Assembly: GCF_026196735.1 (NCBI RefSeq)
Contig: NZ_JAPHUF010000016.1
Location: 1 to 64,000, forward strand
Origin: Sulfurimonas sp.
GTDB lineage: Bacteria > Campylobacterota > Campylobacteria > Campylobacterales > Sulfurimonadaceae
Direction of reading: 5' to 3'
DNA length: 64,000 nucleotides
Part shown: in pieces, positions 26,935-37,700 of the stretch
Layout of the letters: every line of letters begins with the position of its first letter
Position numbering within the stretch: position 1 is the stretch's first letter
The notes under the pieces: model-generated
Told to the model about the DNA's origin: nothing
What the model saw: only the letters and a program-made list of their open reading frames with translations
Databases searched by the model: none
Translations under genes and position numbers: made by a program

Positions 26935-27561
26935 ATGAAAAAACTAATATTAATTTTTAGTATAATTTGTAGTATTAATCTCTATGCAGATTCATTTGAA
27001 AATGCTTTTAATGAAGAACTCAATGGTAATGTAAAAATAGCTGCCAAATTGTATTTACAATCTTGCAATGACGGGAATAGCAACGCCTGTTATCATTTGG
27101 GCCTTTTATATACTAAAGGAAAAGGTGTAAGACAAAATAATAAAACAGCAAATGATTTTTTTACAAAAGCATGCAACAATGCAAATCCAGAAGCATGTTT
27201 TAATTTAGGAATAACTTACGAAGATGGGCGAGCTGTTATAAAAGATAAGAAAAAAGCTGCAAAATTTTATGAAACAGCTTGTGATGGCGGTAGTGCTGAT
27301 GGATGTTTTTATTTAGGGAGAATGTACCTAAAAGGGAAAATTTTTAAACAAGACTATAAAAAAATAGTTGAATTATATACAAAATCATGTGATTTAAAAA
27401 ACAGCCAAAGCTGCTATAGTCTTGGATTGATGTACTTACAAGGAGAAGGTGTAAGACAAAATAAGAGTACCTCTAAAGAGTTCTTCGGAAGAGCTTGCGA
27501 TAGTGGAAACAACAAAGGATGCAAGCAATTTCGTATTTTAAGTGATGCTGGCATTAAGTAG
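26935..27561 (+). CDS. secreted Sel1-repeat (Hcp-like) cysteine-rich protein
   Basis: 208 residues with a signal peptide (about 1-18). Five Sel1/TPR-like repeats of about 36 residues follow, each with the form YHLGLLYTKGKGV and a Cys pair spaced by seven residues (for example CNDGNSNAC, CNNANPEAC, CDGGSADGC, CDLKNSQSC, CDSGNNKGC). Paired Cys lock each helical hairpin by a disulfide, as in Helicobacter cysteine-rich proteins. Those bind peptidoglycan fragments or interact with host cells; in a free-living relative an envelope role is more likely. Its stop abuts the convergent DUF2391 gene directly. Confidence 0.9.
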   Translation: MKKLILIFSIICSINLYADSFENAFNEELNGNVKIAAKLYLQSCNDGNSNACYHLGLLYTKGKGVRQNNKTANDFFTKACNNANPEACFNLGITYEDGRAVIKDKKKAAKFYETACDGGSADGCFYLGRMYLKGKIFKQDYKKIVELYTKSCDLKNSQSCYSLGLMYLQGEGVRQNKSTSKEFFGRACDSGNNKGCKQFRILSDAGIK

Positions 27562-27969
27562 TTACTCTTTGTCCAAAGCATCTACAATTATTGCTCCCAT
27601 TGAAGCAGGCATTGCTATAACAATCAACCTTTTTATAGCGATAGCAGGCTCACTCAGAAGAGGAAACTTATCTAGACTCCATAATACTAAAGCGACTACT
27701 AAAACAGCGATAAAATATGCTGCAATAATACGAAATAAAAATACAGGATATCGATTTTTAATATTTGATTGAAATACACTTCCATAGGTAAACAATGCCA
27801 AGAATCCCATAGAAATCACAAAAATAACAATAAGATTAAACATTGGCAGTGTTTCACTAAGCCTCCATGCCTCTTCTGAAAATGATATAGGTACAGCCAG
27901 AGCAAATGAACCAATTGCAATTTGGCTTGCGTCTTCTAAATTAAAATACCAATTACGCGCTATTGGCAT
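27562..27969 (-). CDS. DUF2391 / TIGR02587-like integral membrane protein
   Basis: 135 residues with four hydrophobic helices. The N-terminal RNWYFNLEDASQIAIGSFALAVPISFSEEAWRL pattern (an amphipathic start, then a helix with a Glu-Glu pair) resembles the DUF2391 membrane family, whose function is unknown. The start codon is directly next to the stop of the diguanylate cyclase gene, so the two are likely co-expressed. The family call is moderate. Confidence 0.65.
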   Translation of the reverse strand: MPIARNWYFNLEDASQIAIGSFALAVPISFSEEAWRLSETLPMFNLIVIFVISMGFLALFTYGSVFQSNIKNRYPVFLFRIIAAYFIAVLVVALVLWSLDKFPLLSEPAIAIKRLIVIAMPASMGAIIVDALDKE

Positions 27970-28821
27970 CTATTGTTTACCTTTAAATACAACTACGCGG
28001 TTTTTTCCAGTTTGTTTTGCTTCATATAGTGCTTTATCTGCCCCATTAACAATATCATCTGCGGTTTTTATATCTAATGACGAATGACATACCCCAATAC
28101 TAACTTTCACAGAAAAACCAGAAAATTTAATCTCTGATATTTTCTTCCTAATCCTTTCGGCTAGAAAAACAGCTTCTTCAGGTTTTGATTCTGGCACAAT
28201 TATAGCAAGCTCTTCGCCTCCATATCGCGCCGCAATATCCATACTTCTAATATTATTATTTATCAACTTACCAATTGCTTTTAATACTTCATCTCCCACT
28301 AAATGGCCAAAAGTATCATTTACTTTTTTGAAATCATCAATATCAATCATCAGCAAAGAAAGGTTATGTTTGGTTCGAAAACTTTTTTCTAACTCTTTTT
28401 GCAATGCGAAATTAAATACACTCTTTAGATACAGTTGAGTTAATTCATCTCTAGTTGTTGTTTCAGATATAAAATCACTTTTATCTTCTTGAATAAGAAC
28501 AGGAGATAATAATGAATTATCAATGTTTGAAAGATAATCAAGTGTAGCTACAACAATACCGGGATTTCTATCAAGCTTCTTCGTTAAAGTATCAAGATGC
28601 GAACTTATTTTATCCCATAATAATTTGGCTTCATCGGTTTCATACCTTTCATGAGTTAATGCAAGCAATATTTCAGAGTACAATCTCTCACCATACTCTT
28701 TTTCAAAACTCTCAAAGATATTTTTGTTATGAATAATAGATTCAATATTTTCCAATGATAAAGTAGAATATTCGGTTTCAATTAAATCTTCATAATGTTT
28801 ATGTTTATCTTTCAAAAACAT
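27970..28821 (-). CDS. soluble diguanylate cyclase (GGDEF)
   Basis: 283 residues: an N-terminal helical domain of about 120 residues without membrane segments, then a GGDEF domain with MIDIDDFKKVNDTFGH, the active loop RYGGEEL (200-205) and an allosteric I-site RSMD (192-195) exactly five residues before it. It ends ADKALYEAKQTGKNRV. It should make c-di-GMP with product inhibition intact. The sensor domain is not recognised. The gene is followed at once by the DUF2391 membrane protein. Confidence 0.92.
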   Translation of the reverse strand: MFLKDKHKHYEDLIETEYSTLSLENIESIIHNKNIFESFEKEYGERLYSEILLALTHERYETDEAKLLWDKISSHLDTLTKKLDRNPGIVVATLDYLSNIDNSLLSPVLIQEDKSDFISETTTRDELTQLYLKSVFNFALQKELEKSFRTKHNLSLLMIDIDDFKKVNDTFGHLVGDEVLKAIGKLINNNIRSMDIAARYGGEELAIIVPESKPEEAVFLAERIRKKISEIKFSGFSVKVSIGVCHSSLDIKTADDIVNGADKALYEAKQTGKNRVVVFKGKQ

Positions 28822-28971
28822 CTCCTTTTTTCACAATTAACGATTTAAGAGTTATTATAGCACATAGACAACGATTATCAGATGATAACTTGATATTTAA
28901 ATATAGTGACCTAAAAAATAAAATGTAGTTAGCAAACTTAACAATAAAACCATAATCTTTTTAGTACAATT

Positions 28972-28986
28972 ATTACAAATTGTAAT
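28972..28986. promoter_or_regulatory. dyad before the chemoreceptor gene
   Basis: ATTACAAATTGTAAT is a perfect 7-bp inverted repeat around one central base, ending 12 bases before the ATG at 28999. It may be an operator or affect the ribosome site. Confidence 0.35.
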
Positions 28987-28998
28987 AAAAGGCCTCAC

Positions 28999-30564
28999 AT
29001 GCAATTTGGCACTATTAAATCAAAATTACTTCTATATCTGTTTGCATCTTTAAGTGGTATTTTAATAAGTGTAATCCTCGCATATTTTGTAGCATCTGGT
29101 GCTATAAAGAACATTATGTTAAATGATGTAATGGATGTTGCAAAAGCCTTAGAAAAAAACATTAATTTTTATGCAAATGAAAACAAAAAAGGTTATGAAA
29201 GCAAAACTTTTAAAGAGATGCTTAAAACAATCACTATCGGCAAAAGCGGCTATGTATATATTATTGATGCAAGTGGAAAGATGATTGTGCACCCTAAAAA
29301 AGAAGGCGAAAGTTTAGCTGGGACTAATTATGGAGATCATATTCGTTCACATAAAGAAGGCGGTGTTTATGAGTATACTTCAAGCACTACAGGTCAAGAT
29401 AAACTTGCAGCTTTTAAATACATCAAAGCATGGGATATGTGGGTAGTACCCGGTGTTAACAAAGAGGATTATTTTCTAGATTTAAAAGAAACTTTTTTGA
29501 TATCAATGAGCATTGGTGGATTAATCATTGCTGTTATATTGGCTTTAGTGGGAAAACTTCTTGAACGAGCTATAGTAAAACCTGTAGAAAATCTTATCGA
29601 AGTTGCACAGGACTTAGCTCAAGGAGACGGTGATTTAACAAAACGCTTAAACTTTTCAAACAAGTCAGAAATGTCTGAAGCTAGCGGTTATGTTGACAAA
29701 TTTATTGATAAAATCCAAGTTACTATCAATGTTGCTAAAGCAGCAGTTGACACAACTGTGAAATCATCAGATAAGCTTGCAGCACTTTCTGGTACTATAA
29801 CATCGCATACAAAAAAACAGCATGAACTCATTGCCCAATCTTCAGACTTAGTAAAAGATATAAGCAGCTCATTTGATGAAAGCGAACATGCTTCTATACA
29901 GACTTCTGAGGATCTTAACAGCACATCTGCTGAACTTGATGTTATGATTGGAGAACTTTCTAAAATATCCGCTCATATAAATGAGGCCAGTACAGAGCAA
30001 GAAGACTTCGCAGAAAAACTTGAGCAACTAAACCAAGATGCTTCACAAATTCAAGCGGTTCTTCAAGTTATCAATGAAATTGCAGACCAGACCAACCTTC
30101 TTGCACTTAATGCTGCCATCGAAGCAGCACGAGCAGGTGAACATGGGCGTGGGTTTGCTGTCGTTGCTGATGAAGTAAGAAAACTTGCTGAAAAAACACA
30201 AAAAAGTCTTTTAGAAATCAATACTACAATCAGTGTTGTTGTACAATCTATTTCAGACACTAGTGCACAGATGAATAACAGCGCTAAGCAGATGCTTGTT
30301 ATCAGTGATGTCAGCAGCAAGATAGAAGCAAAAACTCAGACTACTAAAGAAGCAATGTATCAAACAATGGGTTATTCAAATAAAGCAGCTAAACTAGCTA
30401 CAGTAATCGCTTACAAGACTAAAGAGCTAATCACAAATATGGATAATGTTAAAGAAGTTGCGACTGACAGTGAAAAAATTATAGAGACTATCAATGAAAA
30501 CATCCAGCTTATCACAAAAAATTCTCATGATTTGGATGATAAATTAAATCAATTTAAGAGCTAA
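28999..30564 (+). CDS. methyl-accepting chemotaxis protein with a Cache domain
   Basis: 521 residues: membrane helix (about 9-31), a periplasmic sCache_2-type domain (about 35-165; [17 protein letters not shown] and [14 protein letters not shown]), a second helix (about 168-190), a HAMP segment (190-240) and a signalling domain. The tip is highly conserved ([20 protein letters not shown]). Small ligands such as organic acids are typical for this Cache type. No methyltransferase-docking pentapeptide is seen at the C-terminus. It converges with the esterase gene, stops 2 bp apart. Confidence 0.95.
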   Translation: MQFGTIKSKLLLYLFASLSGILISVILAYFVASGAIKNIMLNDVMDVAKALEKNINFYANENKKGYESKTFKEMLKTITIGKSGYVYIIDASGKMIVHPKKEGESLAGTNYGDHIRSHKEGGVYEYTSSTTGQDKLAAFKYIKAWDMWVVPGVNKEDYFLDLKETFLISMSIGGLIIAVILALVGKLLERAIVKPVENLIEVAQDLAQGDGDLTKRLNFSNKSEMSEASGYVDKFIDKIQVTINVAKAAVDTTVKSSDKLAALSGTITSHTKKQHELIAQSSDLVKDISSSFDESEHASIQTSEDLNSTSAELDVMIGELSKISAHINEASTEQEDFAEKLEQLNQDASQIQAVLQVINEIADQTNLLALNAAIEAARAGEHGRGFAVVADEVRKLAEKTQKSLLEINTTISVVVQSISDTSAQMNNSAKQMLVISDVSSKIEAKTQTTKEAMYQTMGYSNKAAKLATVIAYKTKELITNMDNVKEVATDSEKIIETINENIQLITKNSHDLDDKLNQFKS

Positions 30565-30566
30565 AA

Positions 30567-31181
30567 TTACTCTATAGCAAGACGCTCAATAAATGCGTCA
30601 GCCATCATTTCATACCCTATCTTGTTTGGATGGATATTGTCACTTTTAAACCTACGGTCTGATTCTATAACAGATAGTATATCTTCTTCAAAAACAACCC
30701 CTGTTTCATTAGCGACTTCACTATATAGTTTTGCTGTTTTAAACCCAAAAATACCAAAATCAGGAACACCCACAAGTAAAACATCTGCACCGCTATTTTT
30801 AATAAGTTTTATCATTGCTAATAAATTATTTTTCAGTTTGACATGTGAGCGTTGACGCAAAATATCATTTCCGCCGTGACAAAGAATAACTAACTTAGGC
30901 TTTTGTTTTAACAACGCAGGAAGACGGAGTAAGCCTTCTGAGGATTCTTCACCGGAGACTCCGGCATTTATTACATGTAGTCCTGTTTTCATCTGAAGTT
31001 GTGATGGGTAGCTAAAAGCGCTTGGCACACCGTATCCGTAAGTGATACTATCGCCAAAAGCAAGTATTACATCATCTTTTTTTAATACATGTGAAGAAGT
31101 CTCGTCGTCAATATTTTGACTAATGATTGAAAAAAGTAGAGTAGCAACTACTAGTATAGTGATAAATTTAATTTTATTCAT
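30567..31181 (-). CDS. SGNH-family esterase (arylesterase/TesA-like)
   Basis: 204 residues with an N-terminal hydrophobic signal/anchor (about 5-21). The SGNH blocks are all present: Ser45 in AFGDSITYGYG, Gly in the AGVSGE block, Asn in HGGNDIL and the Asp/His pair in DNIHPNKIGY near 185. It hydrolyses esters or thioesters in the periplasm. It lies 20 bp after the rhodanese gene on the same strand. Confidence 0.9.
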   Translation of the reverse strand: MNKIKFITILVVATLLFSIISQNIDDETSSHVLKKDDVILAFGDSITYGYGVPSAFSYPSQLQMKTGLHVINAGVSGEESSEGLLRLPALLKQKPKLVILCHGGNDILRQRSHVKLKNNLLAMIKLIKNSGADVLLVGVPDFGIFGFKTAKLYSEVANETGVVFEEDILSVIESDRRFKSDNIHPNKIGYEMMADAFIERLAIE

Positions 31182-31201
31182 CTATACATTGTAGCAATTT
31201 A

Positions 31202-32122
31202 CTACTTATTTTTTGGTAGTTTAAAGTTTTGAGCTTTCCAGCCTTTTTTCCCCGGCCAGTTAACTTCTAGCTCACCTTTTACAGTATTTGCAGTAGAGTA
31301 TTTGGCACTCCAAGCTTTCATACCGCCATTAAGGATTTTCACATCATAACCAAGTGCAGCAAGTGGTACAGCCCCAGCGGCAGCTAAAATCCCGTCTTGT
31401 GACACTAAAACAATCTTGTAACCAAGTTGAGGCTTTGGCATAAGCTGTATGCCATCACGAGAAAGCAGTTGATTAATTGGAACTTGGTAAGCACTCTGGA
31501 GTCTGCTCTTTTTAAACTCTTCTACATCTCTTAAATCAATTACTTTTACTTTTTCTTTGTCTGTAAACCACTGTTTTAATTCTTCAGGAGTCGTTAACCA
31601 CTCACTTGGATTATTATCAGAAGAAAAGATTTTTTGCATCGGTCTGTATGTTGGGTTAGAGTTTATAACCGGCAGATTCTTTTCATCCCAAACAGGTTGA
31701 CCGCCTTTGTACCAGTAAACATTTTTATAACCTCTTTTAGCCATCTCAGCAGTAAGCTTGTAGGACTTCCAACAGTTCACACCCATACAGTAAAAAGCTA
31801 TAGGAGTATTTTTATCTTTTGGTAAAACAGAATAATCCCAGCTATCTTCTTTTATGTTAAAGTTAATATCCAAAGAGGACCACTCAGAAAACGGCACACT
31901 CTTTGCAAAAGGAATATGACCTTCAAATTCATACTCACTATAATGCCATCTAACATCGTAAACTTCTCCACCTGCGTGAAATATATCCATCAAATCTTGC
32001 TCTGTTGCCATTTTAACGCCAGCCGGCGGTTCGTTTGGTGTAGGGATTTTCTCCGCAACTGCTTGTGCTGTAAAAGCGATACTAATTAGTGCTACAAGAG
32101 CAGTAAATTTTAATTTATTCAA
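31202..32122 (-). CDS. exported protein with two rhodanese-like domains
   Basis: 306 residues with a signal peptide (about 1-23). Domain 1 (about 40-150) has Cys112 in FYCMGVNCWKS, a plausible sulfur-carrier loop with a second Cys117. Domain 2 (about 175-290) has the fold motif KVIDLRDVEEFKKSRL, but a Ser (LVSQDG) where the catalytic Cys should be, so it is probably non-catalytic. Periplasmic rhodaneses handle sulfane sulfur, which would fit a sulfur-oxidising host; that link is inference. The next gene upstream is a small membrane protein. Confidence 0.85.
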   Translation of the reverse strand: MNKLKFTALVALISIAFTAQAVAEKIPTPNEPPAGVKMATEQDLMDIFHAGGEVYDVRWHYSEYEFEGHIPFAKSVPFSEWSSLDINFNIKEDSWDYSVLPKDKNTPIAFYCMGVNCWKSYKLTAEMAKRGYKNVYWYKGGQPVWDEKNLPVINSNPTYRPMQKIFSSDNNPSEWLTTPEELKQWFTDKEKVKVIDLRDVEEFKKSRLQSAYQVPINQLLSRDGIQLMPKPQLGYKIVLVSQDGILAAAGAVPLAALGYDVKILNGGMKAWSAKYSTANTVKGELEVNWPGKKGWKAQNFKLPKNK

Positions 32123-32136
32123 CTATGGTTCCTTAT

Positions 32137-32580
32137 TTAGGCTGTAAACATCATTTTTGCAAGAACTACTATACCCAGTCCTAAAACTAAAACCAATTTA
32201 TGAAAGTGATTTTCCATGAAAGCAGGTTTTTTTCTTCCTGTAAACTTATTAAAAAGATTAAAAAGTACCCCTAAAGCGATTATGGTTGCCAGAGCTATTT
32301 TTATAACAAGCAGTTGCTGTAAATTTGTCTCAAAGAATCCTGCATTAGAATTAATGAATTTTGACATCATCATTCCACCTGTTAAAACAATAACCAAAAG
32401 TACTAGAGGGAAAATTTTAAAACTTTTCTTACCTAGTGTTTGATTTATCTCTTTATCTGTCTCGCTGTTAAACCTGTTTTTTAGTGCTGATATCATAAAA
32501 ACATCAGTAAAAACATAGCCTAAAAAGATAATTGCCAAAACTAAGTGTATGATATGTGCGTACGGATAGATAGCTTCCAT
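32137..32580 (-). CDS. four-helix membrane protein (CopD/DUF2269-like)
   Basis: 147 residues with four membrane helices and conserved His near helix ends (YAHIIHLVLAIIFLGYVF). This is the pattern of small CopD-like or cytochrome-b-like four-helix proteins, which may bind haem or copper through these His. No soluble domain. It is 14 bp upstream of the rhodanese gene, so the three genes from here to the esterase may form one operon. Confidence 0.6.
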   Translation of the reverse strand: MEAIYPYAHIIHLVLAIIFLGYVFTDVFMISALKNRFNSETDKEINQTLGKKSFKIFPLVLLVIVLTGGMMMSKFINSNAGFFETNLQQLLVIKIALATIIALGVLFNLFNKFTGRKKPAFMENHFHKLVLVLGLGIVVLAKMMFTA

Positions 32581-32623
32581 TAAAACTCCTGTATAAAATT
32601 AATGTGATTATACATAAAAAATA

Positions 32624-33346
32624 TTAAATGATTTCATGCCAATTAAAGTAATTTATTATGCCCTTAAATGTTTCATCTAATGATGCTTTGATTATTAACA
32701 TGTCATCTTTATACGGATGTTTTAATTCTAAAGAAAGTGCATGAAGAAGCAGCCTATGACAATCATACTGCTCTCGTATAAACTTATTGTGCTCGCCTCG
32801 TCCATACTTTGTATCCCCTAAAATATGGTGAGAGATATGTTTCATATGACGGCGAAGCTGATGCTTTCTGCCTGTTTGAGGAGTAAGCTTTACGAGTGAG
32901 TAGCGGGTTTTGTCATACTTGCCAACTGCAAAAGGAAGCTCCACTGTTGCAAGCCTCTCGTATTTTGTTGTAGCCTCTTGTGCCTCTTTGTTTTTTTGGG
33001 CTTTTTTATCGGCAATCTTGTCAAGCTTTTCAACTAATGCATGCTCAATAATTCCACAATCCTCTGTATATCCTCGAACAACTGCGATGTAAGTCTTTTT
33101 TGTTTCTCTTGTTTTAAACTGCTCAGACATGAGTTTGGCACTCTCTTTATCAAGTGCAAAAAGTAAAACTCCAGAAGTCGGTTTGTCGAGTCGGTGAACA
33201 GGGTAGACAAACTGCCCTATCTGGTCTCTAAGTTGTTGAACTGCAAACTCAGTTTCGTTTTTGTCTATCGGAGAGCGGTGGACTAAAAGCCCAGAAGGCT
33301 TGTTAATAGCCACAAAATATTCGTCTTTATATAATATTTCTAACAA
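32624..33346 (-). CDS. RluA/TruC-family pseudouridine synthase
   Basis: 240 residues. The catalytic Asp54 is in HRLDKPTSG; the N-terminal ILYKDEYFVAINKPSG and the C-terminal LTPQTGRKHQLRRH motifs complete the family. There is no S4 domain, and length and sequence (INKPSGLLVHRS) resemble TruC, which modifies U65 of tRNA. Exact target unproven. It directly follows the DEAD-box helicase gene on the same strand (5 bp), giving a small RNA-processing pair. Confidence 0.9.
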   Translation of the reverse strand: MLEILYKDEYFVAINKPSGLLVHRSPIDKNETEFAVQQLRDQIGQFVYPVHRLDKPTSGVLLFALDKESAKLMSEQFKTRETKKTYIAVVRGYTEDCGIIEHALVEKLDKIADKKAQKNKEAQEATTKYERLATVELPFAVGKYDKTRYSLVKLTPQTGRKHQLRRHMKHISHHILGDTKYGRGEHNKFIREQYDCHRLLLHALSLELKHPYKDDMLIIKASLDETFKGIINYFNWHEII

Positions 33347-33351
33347 AACTA

Positions 33352-34635
33352 TTAATCTCGTTTTGTAGTTTTTCTCTTTTTCTTAGTTACTTTCAAACTT
33401 TTTGCGGTGACTTTTTGGGGAGCTTTTTTCTTAACATGTTTTTTCTCTTGTTTTTTATGTTCGCTCTTTAGTTTTACCTCGTCTTCATCTTTTCTACGAA
33501 TAGTTGGATCAGGCTCAAAACCTTCAACTGTCTCTTGAGGAATTTTAACACCGATAAGTCTTTCAATCTCTTTTATATCGTACTTCTCATAGATGTCAAT
33601 AAGTGAAATTGCTTCACCGTCTCGCCCTGCTCTGCCTGTTCTACCTACTCTATGCACATAATCTTCAGGAATAGATGGTAGTTCATAGTTAATTACATAA
33701 GGAAGGTGCTCTATATCTAAACCACGAGATGCAATGTCAGTTGCAACAAGCACTCTTATCTGTCCCTCTTTAAACTGTTCAAGTGTTTTAGAGCGGTTTG
33801 CCTGAGTCTTGTCACCATGAATAATTCCGCACTTCAAACCATCTTTTTTAAGTTCTATAACTAACTCATCCGCACTTGCTTTAGTTCTAGTAAAAACCAA
33901 AACCTGCCTAAAGTTTCTTGAACCTATTATGTATGCTAAAAGTTCAGCTTTTCTATCACGGTCAACAAGATATACTTTTTGATTGATTTTATCAACAGTT
34001 GAGTTCTTTTTGGATGCTTCAATAAATGCCGGTTTGGTTAAAATCAGTTTTGAAAGTTTTCTTACTTTGTCACTGTATGTAGCTGAGAAAAGAAGTGTTT
34101 GGTGTCTTTTAGGAAGCATCGGATGAATCTTTCTTATCTCTTTTACAAAACCCATATCAAGCATTCTGTCTGCTTCATCGAGTACAAATATCTCCACACT
34201 TTTTAAACTTAGGTTTGCCTGGGCATGTTCTAGCATCCTACCCGGTGTAGCAATAACAATGTCTACACCTTTTTTAAGAGTTTTTTGTTGAGACTCTATA
34301 TCTTTTCCGCCAACTAAAAGAGCTATACTCAAGTCCATATATTTTGCAAAGCTTTTTAAGTCCTGATATATCTGCTTTGACAACTCACGAGTAGGTGAAA
34401 GAATGACGCCTCTGACTGCTCTATTTGGATCATCAGAGTTAGAACGCAGACGCTGAATCATAGGAAGCCCAAATGCAGCAGTCTTGCCTGTTCCTGTCTG
34501 AGCTGTAGCAAATATATCACTTTTAGCCAATACCAAAGGGATAGCTCTTGTTTGTACTGTAGTAGGATTTTTATAGCCTAAATCGTTTATAGCGCCAAGA
34601 AGTTGTTTCATAACTCCTAATTTTTCAAATGACAT
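33352..34635 (-). CDS. rhlE: DEAD-box RNA helicase (RhlE-like)
   Basis: 427 residues. Motifs in order: Q motif (GYKNPTTVQTRAIP), Walker A ATAQTGTGKT, PTRELSKQ, TPGRM, DEAD in VLDEADRMLD, SAT, then the second RecA domain with ATDIASRGLDIE and HRVGRTGRAGRDG. A Lys-rich C-terminal tail (about 380-427) probably binds RNA. It would unwind structured RNA in ribosome assembly or mRNA decay. RhlE is preferred over other groups by length and lack of extra domains. Confidence 0.94.
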   Translation of the reverse strand: MSFEKLGVMKQLLGAINDLGYKNPTTVQTRAIPLVLAKSDIFATAQTGTGKTAAFGLPMIQRLRSNSDDPNRAVRGVILSPTRELSKQIYQDLKSFAKYMDLSIALLVGGKDIESQQKTLKKGVDIVIATPGRMLEHAQANLSLKSVEIFVLDEADRMLDMGFVKEIRKIHPMLPKRHQTLLFSATYSDKVRKLSKLILTKPAFIEASKKNSTVDKINQKVYLVDRDRKAELLAYIIGSRNFRQVLVFTRTKASADELVIELKKDGLKCGIIHGDKTQANRSKTLEQFKEGQIRVLVATDIASRGLDIEHLPYVINYELPSIPEDYVHRVGRTGRAGRDGEAISLIDIYEKYDIKEIERLIGVKIPQETVEGFEPDPTIRRKDEDEVKLKSEHKKQEKKHVKKKAPQKVTAKSLKVTKKKRKTTKRD

Positions 34636-34723
34636 GTATACCTACTTTTAAATAATTAGTGAAATTTTAGCATATTTATCAAGGCATAAAGTAGCGTACT
34701 AAAAAATACGCTACTTAAGGTAG

Positions 34724-37700
34724 TTATTTGGTCGGCTTATTTTTATAAAAGAGTAGATAAGTTGAAGGTAAAATAAGTAGCGTTAAAAGTGTTGAACTTA
34801 TAATTCCTCCTGTGATAACCACTGACAACGGATACTGTATCTCACTACCAACTCCAGTTGCGAAAAGTAGAGGCAAGATACCAAACAAGGTGGTAAAAGC
34901 TGTCATCAAGACAGGCCTAAGTCGTAAAAGTGTTGCATCTTTTAGTACAATCTTCAAATCTACATGTGGAAATTTTAGACGCATCTCATCTATAAAACTT
35001 ACAAGTACTATTCCATTTAAAATAGCAATGGCAAATATTGCTAAAAAACCTATGATTGCTGATACTGAAAGATATATTCCACTTACAATAAGTGCTACAA
35101 TCCCACCAATAAGACCAAAGGGCACATTTATCAAAATCAGCATAGCTTTTGAGAGTGAGTTAAATGCAGTAAATAGAAGTAATATAACCAAAAATAGAGT
35201 TATTGGGATAATTATCATAAGCTTTTGTGTAGCTTCTTGCATATTCTTAAAGTCCCCTGCCCAACCTATATAGTAACCTGTTGGTGTTTTTACTTTTTCT
35301 TTAATTATATTGTTGGCTTCTTCTACAAATGAGGCTACATCTCTGCCCTCAACTTCCATAGATAAAACCATATAACGACTTAGATTTTCACGCTTTATAA
35401 AAGCTGCACCCTGAGTAATAGTAATATCACATATCTGCTTTAATGAGACAATCTCACCACTACTAGAGCGGATGGTTACATTTTTAACAGAGTCTATATC
35501 TAGTTTTGCATCTTTTATTTTTGCGACAATACCAAAGCGTCTAATACCTTCGATTTTCTCACTTACAGCCTCTTCACCGATACCACTTCTTATAACTTTC
35601 ATAACCTCCTCTACACTTATTCCGTAACGAGCCAGAGATAAATAGTTCGGCGTGATATTAATCTGAGCCTGACCAAGTTGAGTTTCAACTTCCATTCGTT
35701 GGAGTCCATCTACATCAGCAATACTCTCTGTTATTTCCTTTGCAATCTCATCAAGAATTTTCTGATCATCACCATAAATTTTTACAGCAAGTTCTGCTTT
35801 TACTCCCTCTAACAACTCTTCTATCCTCATGGCGATAGGCTGTGTAGGCACAAACTGAACATACTCAAAACTATGTTCTAAATCTTCATTCATTTTATGT
35901 GTCAGAGCTTCCAAGTCTTCTATACCGGGCTTTAAAGTAAGCAGTACTTCCATGTAGTTTGCTTGCGCAGTCTCACCCTTTTCACTTCGTCCTATCATTG
36001 AAAGAACAGACTCCACTTCATCTGGATACTTCTTAAGTATATGCTTTTCAACTTCCTGAGCTGTTGTTATAGACTGAGTCAAAGCAGTCCCAGGAATTGA
36101 TATGACACGGTACATTATTGACTCTTCATTTAACGCTGGCATAAACTCTCTACCTTGTTGAGTAAGAACAAAGACCAAAACAAAAAATAGTGCAGATACA
36201 CCAAGAAGCAGAGTCTTGGCATGTGATAGTGCATACATCAAAATAGGTGTATATAGGTTTTTAACACCTTTTATAACTGCATTATCACTGGACTTTGTTG
36301 GTTTTAGAAGTAAGAATGTCAAAACCGGCACCAATACCAAGGCTACAAACAATGAACCAAGCATTACAAAAACAATGTTCAGTGCCATCGGTGAATATAG
36401 TTTACCGGCTAAGCCATCTAAACTAAGCAGAGGAATGAATACTGCGGCAATAATTAATACAGCGAATGTAACAGGAGTAGCCACCTCTTTTGCTGCGTCT
36501 GAAATAACACTCAATTTATCACGATCTGGTTCATCGTGCAGTTTTCTAAAACTATTCTCAACCACAACTATTGTTCCATCAACTATCATACCTACAGCGA
36601 TGGCAAGTCCGCTAAGGCTCATCAAGTTAACACTTACATTGTAATAATCCATCAATAAAAAAGCAATAAGCAGAGATGTTGGGATGGAGACAATAACTAT
36701 AAATGCAGAGCGAAATTCAAATAAAAATAAAAACAGAACAATTGTAACAAGAATAATACCACTAAAGAGTGCTGATGTCATTGTACTTACTGCTTTATGA
36801 GTTATCTCTGTTCTGTCATAAATTGTTTTTACTGTAACACCATCTGGAAGAGCAGTATTGACAGTTTGTATCTTCTGTTTAAGAAGTTCTACTACTTCTG
36901 CCGCATTAGTTGCTGATCGTTGTAGTACCATGCCCATCACAGATTCACTTCCATCAATACTAACGGCCCCGAAACGAGGAGCTGAGCCTGCTTTAACCTC
37001 AGCTACATCTCTAATAGTTACAGCTTGTCCTGCTCCTGCCATAATTACACTGTTGCGAATATCTTCTAAAGACTTGTACAATCCAGCCCCGCGAATGAGA
37101 TACTGTTCGCGATTAAACTCCAAGTACTGTCCGCCTGCGGCTTTATTGCTCTTTTGAAGTGCTTCAACTATATCATCATAAGTTATACCTATGTTTTGAA
37201 GTTTTTTTGTATCAATCAGGACATCGTACTGTTTTTCATTTCCACCCCAGCCAATAACCTCTTCAACCCCGCTAACGCTTTTAAAAAGAGGAGTAACAAT
37301 ATAGTCTTGCATCTCTCGAAGTTCACCTAGAGAGTATTTTGAAGTGGCATCATTTAACTCATACCAAAATACTTGTCCCAGCCCTGTTGTATTTGGTCCA
37401 AGAACAGGTTTTCCCCAGCCAGCCGGTATATCTATATTGTTTAGTCTTTCACTCATTAATTGGCGTAAAAAATATATATCCATATTATCTTCAAAAAAGA
37501 CAGATACATAAGAGAGCCCAAAGAGTGAATTTGACATTATCTTCTTAACACCGGCCATACCTGATACGGCTGACTCAATAGGATAAGTTATAAGTTTTTC
37601 AATATCTTCTGCAGAGTTACCCGGGCTCTCAGTATATACCACGACCTGCTTTGGTGTTATGTCCGGAAAAGCATCTACAGGTATCTCCTTGTATGCCTTC

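Noticed and set aside
36216-36644. 142-codon forward ORF inside the RND pump gene
   Set aside because: Antisense to a strongly conserved membrane region; composition reflects the opposite strand.
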